Source: Reyranella sp. (lineage in GTDB: Bacteria > Pseudomonadota > Alphaproteobacteria > Reyranellales > Reyranellaceae). From it: a stretch of DNA of 5,348 nucleotides. Location: the NCBI GenBank assembly GCA_016780605.1, contig JADHLS010000457.1, positions 1 to 5,348 of the forward strand, in the 5' to 3' direction. The translations under genes were made by a program, and so were the position numbers. The notes beneath the pieces were generated by a model, which saw nothing but the letters and a program-made list of their open reading frames with translations, had not been told where the DNA came from and did not search any database. Shown one piece after another: positions 1-5,348 of the stretch (positions within the stretch are counted from its first letter, which is position 1; each line of letters begins with the position of its first letter).

Positions 1-296
1 CATCGACGTTGGAAGACCACGATCTTGAAGGCCCGATCAATGGCCAAGGCTTCTTGCCCTATGTCCAGAAGGTTCTCGTGCCAACCCTTATGCCAGGCGA
101 CATCGTCATCAGGGACAGCCTCGGCTCCCACGGAGGTCGAGATGTTCTTCGCCAAGCTCAAAGATTGGCTGCGAAATGCCGCTCAGCATTCCGCCGATGC
201 GATCTGCATGCGGATTCCGATGAGGTCGGCCGGGCGAATGCGGCAACTTGCCAGCCTACTCAGGATATGAGCCGATCCAAAGCCATCACACTCTAG
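1..296 (+). pseudogene. IS630-family transposase remnant (C-terminal part, multiply broken)
   Basis: This is the decayed DDE catalytic region of an IS630-family transposase, which would have catalysed cut-and-paste transposition into TA targets. The homologous blocks lie in three frames. Positions 4-24 read RRWKTTI, matching the family's RxWKTT strand. Positions 24-137 shift frame and read LEGPINGQGFLPYVQKVL followed by VPTLMPGDIVIRDSLGSHGG, which contains the second catalytic Asp region (normally MDNLGSHKG, here RDSLGSHGG). Positions 139 to about 230 shift again to EMFFAKLKDWLRNAAQHSADAI, the segment that holds the catalytic Glu in the family. Positions 236-295 shift once more to ECGNLPAYSGYEPIQSHHTL, the usual C-terminal tail. 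Compared with the remembered family layout, about 18 codons are missing near position 24 and about 29 near 137, including the PPYSPDLNPIE stretch. The 5' part lies outside the window. It cannot encode an active enzyme. Family assignment is from motif recognition, not a search. Confidence 0.85.
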
Positions 297-298
297 CA

Positions 299-903
299 TC
301 AGCGACGACGCTTGCGGGAGGGCCTCGTCTTCGGCGACGCAACAGAAAGACCGGCGAGTGCGAGCGTCGAGAACTGTTCGGCGACCTCGCGCACACCGAG
401 CCGTCCGCGAGGCTTGTACCATTTGTATGCCCAATTCAGCATCCCGAGCAGACCGTACGTGACCACCGGCACGTCCAGATCCGCTCGAAACTCGCCGGCC
501 TTTACGCCCTCACGTAAGATCCGTTGCCAATAGCCTTCATACTGCTTCGGCGAGAGATTGAGCTGCTGGCGGAACAGGCGCTTCATCTCCTCCCGCTCGC
601 GGAGATAGACGAACAGGTGGGGTAGTGCTGGTCGAAGCCATCGAGGTGAGCCAGAATGGCGCGTCGGAGCTTCTCGCTCGCCGGCAGATCGCTGGCAGCA
701 ATCTCGCCCATCCTGCTGTACATCCGGAAGATCGGTTCCTTGACGATGAAGTAAAGCAGATCGTCCTTGCTCTTGAAATGATGGTAAAGGCTACCCTTGA
801 GGATACCGACAGCATCCGCGATGTCCTGGACGGTGGCGGCGTGATAGCCCTTCCGCTGAAACACCCTCGCCGCCGCCGCAATGATCTCCTCAATGTTTGC
901 CAT
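299..903 (-). pseudogene. TetR-family transcriptional regulator, split by a one-base frameshift
   Basis: A TetR/AcrR-type repressor: an N-terminal helix-turn-helix binds an operator and the C-terminal domain binds a small ligand. Reading from ATG at 903-901, residues about 8-50 carry the typical signature (RVFQRKGYHAATVQDIADAV, then GSLYHHFKSKDDLLYFIV). This frame runs to 583 and ends in a nonsense tail CSSISASGRR after FDQHYPT. The C-terminal half continues in another frame from about 620 to the stop at 299-301 (FRQQLNLSPKQYEGYWQRIL, later GLLGMLNWAYKWYKPRGRL). Adding one base to the G run at 619-622 (plus strand) restores HYPHLFVYLREREEMKRLFR and a continuous 201-residue protein, a normal TetR length. 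No good Shine-Dalgarno sequence precedes the ATG. It lies 44 bases downstream of the CoA-transferase gene in the same direction and probably once regulated that operon. Either a recent pseudogene or a sequencing or assembly error in a homopolymer. The short basic tail SPKTRPSRKRRR is unusual. Confidence 0.88.
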
Positions 904-936
904 GGATAGCCATTGTGGCAGCGAGCGCGTCCGCGA

Positions 937-951
937 CTAGTCTTAGTCTAG
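937..951. promoter_or_regulatory. Candidate TetR operator (15-bp imperfect palindrome)
   Basis: The sequence CTAGTCTTAGTCTAG is an inverted repeat with 6 of 7 arm positions paired around the central base at 944; only the pair 941/947 mismatches. It lies 34 bases upstream of the tetR start codon and overlaps the TAG stop of the CoA-transferase gene (948-950). Length, symmetry and position fit an autoregulatory TetR-family operator. A wider, weaker inverted repeat, CGCGAC (932-937) and GTCGCG (957-962), brackets it, so a small mRNA hairpin is an alternative. I saw no second copy upstream of the amidohydrolase gene at 3908, so control of the whole operon through this site is not shown. Confidence 0.45.
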
Positions 952-2165
952 CCGACGTCGCGCCTCAGCACACCGTCACCTTCCAACACTGCAATCTCGG
1001 CTGCGGCCAATCCCAAATGGCGCGACAGCACATCCGCGTTGTGCTCGCCCAGCGAGGGTGCGGTGGGTGTGTTGACTGGCGGCTGGCCGACCACGTGCAG
1101 GAGCGGGCCGGGCACCTGAAACAGGCCTAGCGCAGCGTCCTCGACGTCGCGCACGGTGTAGCGCTCGACCAGGTGCGGGTGACGCATGGCGTCCTCGACC
1201 GAGAGCACCGGGGCGCAAGGCACGCGGTGCTGTTGCAGCACGCCGAGTGCCACAGCATCGGAGGGCTGCGCTTGGAGCCAGTCGGTGATGATCTGCTCCA
1301 GCACCTCGACATGACGTGCCCTCCCGGCACTGTCGGCAAAGCGAGGATCGTCTAAAAGATCGGCACGATCCACGGCGCGGGCCAGGCGACGCCACATGTC
1401 CTCGCCTACCGGCACCAGCACGATATGGCCTTCGCGGCTCTTGTAGATGCCGGCTGGCACCACCGAGAAGTGCCGGCTACCGTTGCGGGTCGGCTTGATG
1501 GTGCCGCCCGACGCGCTGGCCAGTTCCACTGCCAAGCCGTGGCTGTGGAAGTAGAAGTCGATCAGCGCGACGTCAAGCCAGCGCCCACCGTCGCCGTGCT
1601 TCAGTCGCCCATAGAGCGCGGCATGGATCATGGCCAGCGCCGTGACGCCGGCGCCAACATCGCCGATGGCGACGCCGGCCATCGGCGGGATGCCGTCCTT
1701 GTCGCCGATCATTGCCGTCACGCCGGTGTAGGCCTGGGCAATGAAATCGAAACCGGGCTGCTGGGAAAGCGGACCGGACTGGCCGAAGGCTGAAACCGAG
1801 CACAAGATCAGCTCAGGGTTCAAGGCGTGCACCACTTCCCAGCCGAGACCCAGACGCGCAATCGTGCCAGGAGAGAAGTTCTCCACCATTACCTCGGCCT
1901 TGGCAATCAGCCGCTTGACCAGATCGAGCCCACGCTTGTCGCGCAGGTCGACGCACAGGCTGCGCTTGCCGAGGTTCTGCTGGATGAAATAAGCGCTGCG
2001 CCCGTTGCGCTTGACTGGCATGGCCCGGGCTAAGTCGCCCTGCGGTGCCAGTTCTATCTTGATCACCTCGGCGCCCAGCTCGGCCATTGCCCGAGTGCAG
2101 ACCGGACCGGCAACGTACTGCGTGAAATCCACGACCAGCACGCCGGCCAGCGGATGGGAGATCAT
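948..2165 (-). CDS. CaiB/BaiF-type (family III) CoA-transferase
   Basis: Family III CoA-transferases move CoA from an acyl-CoA donor to a free carboxylic acid through an aspartyl-CoA anhydride intermediate, in the cytoplasm. The 405 residues match the usual family length of about 400. The N-terminus has the typical LAGVLVVDFTQYVAGPVCTR and LGAEVIKIE nucleotide/CoA-binding region (residues 6-38). NLGKRSLCVDLRDKRGLDLV (64-83) and VMVENFSPGTIARLGLGW (92-109) follow, then CSVSAFGQSGP, PGFDFIAQAYTG and the catalytic region AIGDVGAGVTAL with Asp169, the position of the nucleophile in formyl-CoA transferase. The C-terminal signature SLGEHNADVL is at 371-380. Nothing key is missing, so it should be active. 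The start is ATG 2165-2163, preceded by GAGG six bases upstream (plus-strand CCTC at 2172-2175). It begins 33 bases after the amidohydrolase stop and so is probably co-transcribed with it. CoA donor and acceptor cannot be told from the sequence; assignment to CaiB, Frc or a racemase-type relative is not justified. Confidence 0.95.
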   Translation of the reverse strand: MISHPLAGVLVVDFTQYVAGPVCTRAMAELGAEVIKIELAPQGDLARAMPVKRNGRSAYFIQQNLGKRSLCVDLRDKRGLDLVKRLIAKAEVMVENFSPGTIARLGLGWEVVHALNPELILCSVSAFGQSGPLSQQPGFDFIAQAYTGVTAMIGDKDGIPPMAGVAIGDVGAGVTALAMIHAALYGRLKHGDGGRWLDVALIDFYFHSHGLAVELASASGGTIKPTRNGSRHFSVVPAGIYKSREGHIVLVPVGEDMWRRLARAVDRADLLDDPRFADSAGRARHVEVLEQIITDWLQAQPSDAVALGVLQQHRVPCAPVLSVEDAMRHPHLVERYTVRDVEDAALGLFQVPGPLLHVVGQPPVNTPTAPSLGEHNADVLSRHLGLAAAEIAVLEGDGVLRRDVG

Positions 2166-2198
2166 CTGCTGCCTCGCATTGTATCTCCCGCTTCGCCG

Positions 2199-3908
2199 CT
2201 AGCGGAGCGCTGCCGCGGCGAGAGGGCCGCGGAGCACGCGGCCGGGATGTGCGCCGGTATGCTCGCCGTCGCGCAGCACGACGACGCCGTTGACGATGGA
2301 TGCCGCAAAGCCCGTCGCCTTCTGGCGCAGCCGCCGCGCCCCCGCCGGCAGGTCGTCGACGACCTCGGGCATGAGCGGCGTAACTCGGTCGGGATCGAAC
2401 ACAACGAGGTCGGCGGCCAATCCCTCGCGCAGCAGGCCCCGATCATGAAGTCCCCAGGCAGAGGCCGGCTCAAGGGTCAGCAGGCGAACGCCTTCCTCCA
2501 ACGTCAGCGCCTTCCGCTCCCGCACCCAATACGCGAGCACGTGCGTCTGAAGCGAGGAATCCATGATCTGTGAGACGTGCGCGCCGGAGTCCGAGAACGT
2601 CACCACGGACCGGGGATGGCGCATCATTTCGAGCACGATGTCGTCCTGTCCGTTCGACAGCGGTTGGACGAAGAAGCAGCGAAGGTCGCGCTCAAGCGCA
2701 AGCTGGATCATCGCCTCGACCGGATCGACGTCGCGCTCGCGTGCGATGCTGGCGATGGAGCGGTGCGGCCCAACCGGCTGTTCCATGAGAAAGAGCCATT
2801 CGTAGTCCGGGCGGCGCGCCTCGGCGCCCACCGCTCGGGCCGAATCCATCCGGTTCGCGGCCGCGATGAGTCTCGTCCGCAGGGTTTGGTCGCGTAACGC
2901 AGCACGCTGTTCGGCGAGCGGAAGGGCACGCAGCGGTCCCCACTCTGGCAGGCCATCGAAAGGCAGGCCTGTCTCGAAGGATAGCAGCACGCTGATGGCG
3001 CGGCTGTGCACCTGCGCGAACATCCGCCCGCCCGCTCGCGCGGTTTCGTCCAGCAACGCGAAGAACTGCCGCCAGTGGTCTGGTACCGCCCGCGAGCTGA
3101 ACATCCCCCAGGTCACGGGCACCCCCGTCTCCACGGCGAGATCGCGGAGACGGTTGAGGTAGTCGCGGATCCGCTCAGGATCGCGGCCTGTGTCCTCACT
3201 CGCGATTTCGAAGACGCCTGCTCCAAGCTCGCTCATCATGCCTACCAGCTCGCGGACCTCGCTCCACGCCGCGACCCGGCTCGCCACGGGACTGCCATCG
3301 GGCGTCGCGTGGTTTCGCGTACGCGACGTGGTGAAGCCGATCGCCCCCGCGTGTAACGCGTTCGACAGCTCACGCTTCATGGTCACGAGATCGTCGGCGG
3401 TCGCTGGTTCAGAGAACGCGCGCTCGCCCATGGCATAGGTGCGCAGTGCCGAATGTCCGACGTACCCCGCGTAGTTGATCCCCTTGCGCCAGCCCTCCAG
3501 CGCATCGAGATACTGGGCGTACGTCTCCCATGTCCAATCGATCCCGGCTGCCATGGCCTCAGCGGGGATGTCTTCAGCGCGCTCGAGATTGCGGAGCACG
3601 AGATGCTTCTCGTCCGGGCGGCACGGCGCAAGCGTGAAGCCGCAATTGCCCATGATAGCCGTGGTCACACCATGCCAGCATGAGCAAGTGCCGAGCGGAT
3701 CCCACGCGACTTGCGCATCCATATGAGTGTGTCCGTCAATGAAGCCCGGCGCCACCACGAGCCCGCGTGCATCTAGCTCCTCTCCGCCTCGCTCCTTGAT
3801 ACGCCCGATACGGGAGATGCGGCCACCACGAATGCCGATGTCGGCGCGATAGGAAGGCAGTCCCGAGCCGTCCACGACCTCGCCTCCACGAATCACCAGC
3901 TCATACAT
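2199..3908 (-). CDS. Amidohydrolase-3 family protein, D-aminoacylase (N-acyl-D-amino-acid deacylase)-like
   Basis: A TIM-barrel metal-dependent hydrolase of the amidohydrolase superfamily; relatives deacylate N-acyl-D-amino acids or open related C-N bonds. The protein has 569 residues. The N-terminal beta-sandwich strand is LVIRGGEVVDGSG (4-16) and the barrel opens with GLVVAPGFIDGHTHMD, giving metal ligands His60 and His62. MGNCGF places Cys89 where the D-aminoacylases have their bridging Cys. YVGHSALR is at 149-156, VHSR places a His at 301, and VTFSDSGAH puts the expected catalytic Asp at 440. The C-terminal sandwich returns at GLLREGLAADLVVFDPD (491-507). The region that in D-aminoacylase supplies an extra His (SHIR/SHLR-like) instead reads GVFEIASED (231-239), so metal site and substrate may differ. 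The ATG at 3908-3906 is well supported by GAGGAGGA on the minus strand. It is the first intact gene of a probable operon with the CoA-transferase and TetR genes. General class is sure; substrate is unknown. Confidence 0.93.
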   Translation of the reverse strand: MYELVIRGGEVVDGSGLPSYRADIGIRGGRISRIGRIKERGGEELDARGLVVAPGFIDGHTHMDAQVAWDPLGTCSCWHGVTTAIMGNCGFTLAPCRPDEKHLVLRNLERAEDIPAEAMAAGIDWTWETYAQYLDALEGWRKGINYAGYVGHSALRTYAMGERAFSEPATADDLVTMKRELSNALHAGAIGFTTSRTRNHATPDGSPVASRVAAWSEVRELVGMMSELGAGVFEIASEDTGRDPERIRDYLNRLRDLAVETGVPVTWGMFSSRAVPDHWRQFFALLDETARAGGRMFAQVHSRAISVLLSFETGLPFDGLPEWGPLRALPLAEQRAALRDQTLRTRLIAAANRMDSARAVGAEARRPDYEWLFLMEQPVGPHRSIASIARERDVDPVEAMIQLALERDLRCFFVQPLSNGQDDIVLEMMRHPRSVVTFSDSGAHVSQIMDSSLQTHVLAYWVRERKALTLEEGVRLLTLEPASAWGLHDRGLLREGLAADLVVFDPDRVTPLMPEVVDDLPAGARRLRQKATGFAASIVNGVVVLRDGEHTGAHPGRVLRGPLAAAALR

Positions 3909-3914
3909 GGCGAG

Positions 3915-3922
3915 TCCTCCTC
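3915..3922 (-). promoter_or_regulatory. Strong ribosome-binding site of the amidohydrolase gene
   Basis: The minus strand reads GAGGAGGA six bases before the ATG at 3908-3906, a near-ideal Shine-Dalgarno sequence that fixes the start. The rest of the leader up to about 3984 shows no convincing sigma-70 promoter pair, so the operon promoter may lie within or upstream of the broken hydrolase remnant. Confidence 0.75.
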
Positions 3923-3984
3923 GAAGCTTGCTGGATCCAGGTGCCGGTCCCGGTTTGCCTTACCAAAAACGACCTGCGCTTTCG

Positions 3985-4470
3985 ATCAGGTGGAGTGTAA
4001 GGGAAGTCGTTCGCCCACATCAGCCGACGGACGGTGCAGAACTCGTTCTTCTTGAAGGCCATTCAGCCATCCTGGAATGCGGCGTAGCAACGGTGCGCTC
4101 CCAAGCGCGGTCCATACGGTACATGAAATGTGGCACCGAGCCCACATCGGCTGCGGCACAAGCCAGCTCGAGTTTCGGATGGCACTCGAACATGCCGCCG
4201 AAGAAGAATGTACCGATGATGCCCAGACAGTCCCGGATGGTCGACACAAAGCCATTGATCTTCGGACCGCGTACCTTGAACGTGTCCTGCTGGCTCGTGA
4301 GGATAGGGAAGCTCAAGGGCAACCCGAGATCGACGGCCGCCCATAGCGGGTCATACATCGGGTCGTGGCAGTCCGCGACGGCAGGATTGCCGGGCATCAT
4401 CATTCCGCGAAGGCCAAGCATCTTATCTTCTCAAGATCGTGGACGGCAGCTTTGACCGAGCGAGCGCCGT
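3985..4470 (-). pseudogene. Amidohydrolase-2 (ACMSD-like) family metal-dependent hydrolase remnant
   Basis: This is an internal-to-C-terminal piece of a TIM-barrel hydrolase/decarboxylase related to 2-amino-3-carboxymuconate-semialdehyde decarboxylase. From about 4421 one frame reads LGLRGMMMPGNPAVAD, DPMYDPLWAAVDLGLPLSF, VRGPKINGF and IIGTFFFGGMFECHPKLELA, ending around VPHFMYRMDRAWER. Upstream, SVKAAVHDLEKIR in another frame probably belongs to the same protein, with a shift at about 4421. Near 4093-4101 the frame shifts again, so the continuation reads CYAAFQDG, then a TGA codon (4063-4065) where the family usually has Trp, then MAFKKNEFCTVRRLMWANDF, fading after FPYTPPDR at about 3984. 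The family's SFHILTS metal-ligand His is Pro here (SFPILTS), and MDHA is MDRA. The N-terminal third, with the first metal motif, is missing and IS630 sequence sits at that end. An ATG at 4421 would open a 133-residue frame, but it cannot be a working enzyme. It lies directly upstream of the intact amidohydrolase and may be a former operon member. Confidence 0.8.
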
Positions 4471-4489
4471 ACCGCCACCATCCTCGCCC

Positions 4490-4743
4490 ACGGCACCGCC
4501 TCCTCGCCCAGCGCCGCCACTCGGTTGGCCGGCACGAAGCGCCGCATGGTCCAGTACACTGTGGAGCCGCCCACCCCAATCGCGCAGGCGATCTTCTCCT
4601 CACCGGTCCCCGCGTCGGCCGCCAGCAGGATCTGCGCCCGCTTCAGCTCGCGAGCTGCATGCTTGGCGCCGCTCAGCAGCGTCACAAGCTCGGCGTGTTC
4701 TGCTTGGCTCGGTTCGATGGTCCTCGGAACCCGACGGCCCCAT
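4490..4743 (-). pseudogene. IS630-type transposase N-terminal fragment (helix-turn-helix domain)
   Basis: This is the N-terminal DNA-binding region of a transposase of an IS630-related subgroup. In one frame it reads RRVPRTIEPSQAEHAELVTL, then SGAKHAARELKRAQILLAAD, then AIGVGGSTVYWTMRRFV and ANRVAALGEE, the last near 4500. The GVGGSTVYWTMRRFV part is the recognition-helix region. The probable original start ATG is at 4743-4741, but an extra C at about 4736-4738 puts it out of frame with the body; removing it gives MGRRVPRTIE. Another possible start is GTG at 4685. Homology stops after GEE, about 80 residues in, whereas the full family protein is several hundred residues, so the whole catalytic domain is missing. 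It belongs to a different subgroup from the fragment at 1-296. It abuts the truncated hydrolase remnant, which suggests that IS activity caused that truncation. Confidence 0.8.
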
Positions 4744-5019
4744 CACACGACAGCCGGGCGTCGCATGAAGCATCGACATTTCTCGTCTCGCATCAAGCCT
4801 GCCAATCCTCGAGTGGCGGCGCAACTCGTCAAGTTCTCTTTGACGAGCTACTCGCAACGCTCTCTTTCTCTGCACTCACTGTCCGCGGCGTAGTCAGGCC
4901 ATGTTCCGTGGCGTCCAGGCTATTGAGCTTGTCGCAGGCTCTATCAATCGCACGCTGATCGGGCTCAACATTCGCGACGGATATTGTCTCGTCGGGCGCG
5001 CGGCATGAGTTTATTGTGA
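4744..5019. other. Stretch without a recognisable gene
   Basis: I find no family motif, RNA gene or clear terminator here. Two short open frames exist: a minus-strand frame of 64 codons (4829-5023) and a plus-strand frame of 35 codons (4901-5008, MFRGVQAIELVAGSINRTLI...). Neither has a good ribosome-binding site or a recognised relative, so both are left unannotated. The stretch is probably intergenic or decayed DNA between the IS fragment and the PAS gene. Confidence 0.5.
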
Positions 5020-5348
5020 TCACATCCCGCGTTTGTCCGCACGCAGTCTCCTCAGTTCCTGAAACGTCGCGGTCGCGTAGCGCAGCACCGCAACAATACC
5101 CGCCACTACGCCGTACGGACCGGGCAGCGGCGCAACCGTGAACTGTATGGAGATCGTCTGTCCGGATTTGGTCTGGGCCGGCACCGAGAGGGGTTCGTTC
5201 GATGGATGCCGGGATCGCCCGGTCTCCATCATGCGGCGGTAGGCGTCCCAGTGGCGCTGCCGGAGGCGTTCGGGAACGATGATCTCGAGAGACTGACCAA
5301 CCGCCTCATCGCGCGAGAAGCCGAAGATGCGCTCCGCGCCGGCATTCC
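5020..5348 (-). CDS. PAS-domain sensor protein, C-terminal part (gene continues beyond the window)
   Basis: A PAS domain senses a ligand, redox state or light through a bound cofactor or small molecule, or mediates protein contacts. The visible 108 residues start inside the domain: NAGAERIFGFSRDEAVGQSL (visible residues 1-20), then IIVPERLRQRHWDAYRRMME (22-41), the strand pair LSVPAQTKSGQTISIQFTVA and the last strand GPYGVVAGIVAVLRYATATF. It ends only 12 residues later in a basic helix (ELRRLRADKRGM), stop TGA at 5022-5020. No kinase, GGDEF or methyl-accepting domain follows, so this is either a stand-alone single-PAS protein, a known small type in Rhizobiales, or a longer protein with other domains upstream. 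The RHWDAYRR segment aligns without gaps with the part of FixL carrying its haem-ligand His and a nearby Arg. The usual RDxT end of PAS domains is RYAT here. The start codon is outside the window. It is not obviously linked to the catabolic operon. Confidence 0.88.
   Translation of the reverse strand, partial: NAGAERIFGFSRDEAVGQSLEIIVPERLRQRHWDAYRRMMETGRSRHPSNEPLSVPAQTKSGQTISIQFTVAPLPGPYGVVAGIVAVLRYATATFQELRRLRADKRGM

Noticed and set aside
1425..1793. Long plus-strand open frames inside the CoA-transferase gene
   Set aside because: They are antisense shadows; the minus-strand frame has complete family motifs and a ribosome-binding site.
2196..2205. Palindrome CCGCTAGCGG at the amidohydrolase stop codon as a terminator
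   Set aside because: It has no loop and no following T run on the minus strand, and the next gene starts 33 bases on, so transcription more likely continues.
3907..4455. A 182-codon plus-strand open frame starting divergently beside the amidohydrolase start
   Set aside because: It is antisense to the hydrolase remnant, whose protein homology is clear on the minus strand, and its own translation shows no family motif.
1..4743. The two IS630 fragments as ends of one composite transposon or as halves of a single split element
   Set aside because: The left fragment is a C-terminal part and the right an N-terminal part, and their motifs belong to different IS630 subgroups, so they look like independent insertions. 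Terminal inverted repeats were not identified.
4365..4958. A 197-codon plus-strand open frame
   Set aside because: It lies antisense to the IS630 N-terminal fragment and the hydrolase remnant; the translation is low-complexity, Arg/Ser/Pro/Ala-rich shadow sequence of GC-rich DNA.
4901..5008. A 35-codon plus-strand frame (MFRGVQAIELVAGSINRTLI...) as a small protein gene
   Set aside because: No ribosome-binding site, no recognised relative and overlap with an equally open minus-strand frame; a frame this short is expected by chance.

Overview
This is a GC-rich window that looks like accessory DNA from a proteobacterium. The transposase subgroups and the short PAS-domain protein suggest Rhizobiales (Bradyrhizobium-like), but that is inference from remembered family resemblance, not from a marker gene. 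All recognisable non-IS genes read on the minus strand, so transcription runs from right to left.

Layout from left to right: (a) 1-296 is the plus-strand wreck of an IS630-family transposase, with coding blocks in three frames and two apparent internal deletions. (b) 299-903 is a TetR-family regulator on the minus strand, split by a one-base deletion in a G run at about 619-622. (c) 937-951 is a near-perfect 15-bp palindrome just upstream of tetR, overlapping the stop codon of the next gene. (d) 948-2165 is an intact CaiB/BaiF-type CoA-transferase. (e) 2199-3908 is an intact amidohydrolase of the D-aminoacylase (N-acyl-D-amino-acid deacylase) superfamily with an excellent ribosome-binding site. 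(f) About 3985-4470 is the damaged remnant of a second, unrelated metal-dependent hydrolase (amidohydrolase-2/ACMSD-like), with frameshifts, a nonsense codon and a lost metal-ligand histidine. (g) About 4490-4743 is the N-terminal part of a different IS630-type transposase, abutting that remnant. (h) 4744-5019 has no recognisable gene. (i) 5020-5348 is the C-terminal part of a PAS-domain sensor protein running off the right edge.

The functional core is the minus-strand set amidohydrolase, CoA-transferase, TetR, with gaps of 33 and 44 bases, which looks like one operon. A plausible reading is a small catabolic cassette: the amidohydrolase cleaves a C-N bond in an acylated or cyclic substrate, the CoA-transferase activates the released acid as a CoA thioester, and the TetR protein senses the substrate or its CoA derivative. 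The substrate cannot be read from the sequence. The broken second hydrolase directly upstream may be a former cassette member. With two IS remnants at the edges, a frameshifted regulator and a dead hydrolase, the locus appears to be decaying after horizontal acquisition or IS-driven rearrangement. I found no CRISPR array, tRNA, rRNA or clear prophage signal, and no strong case for a wholly new system.
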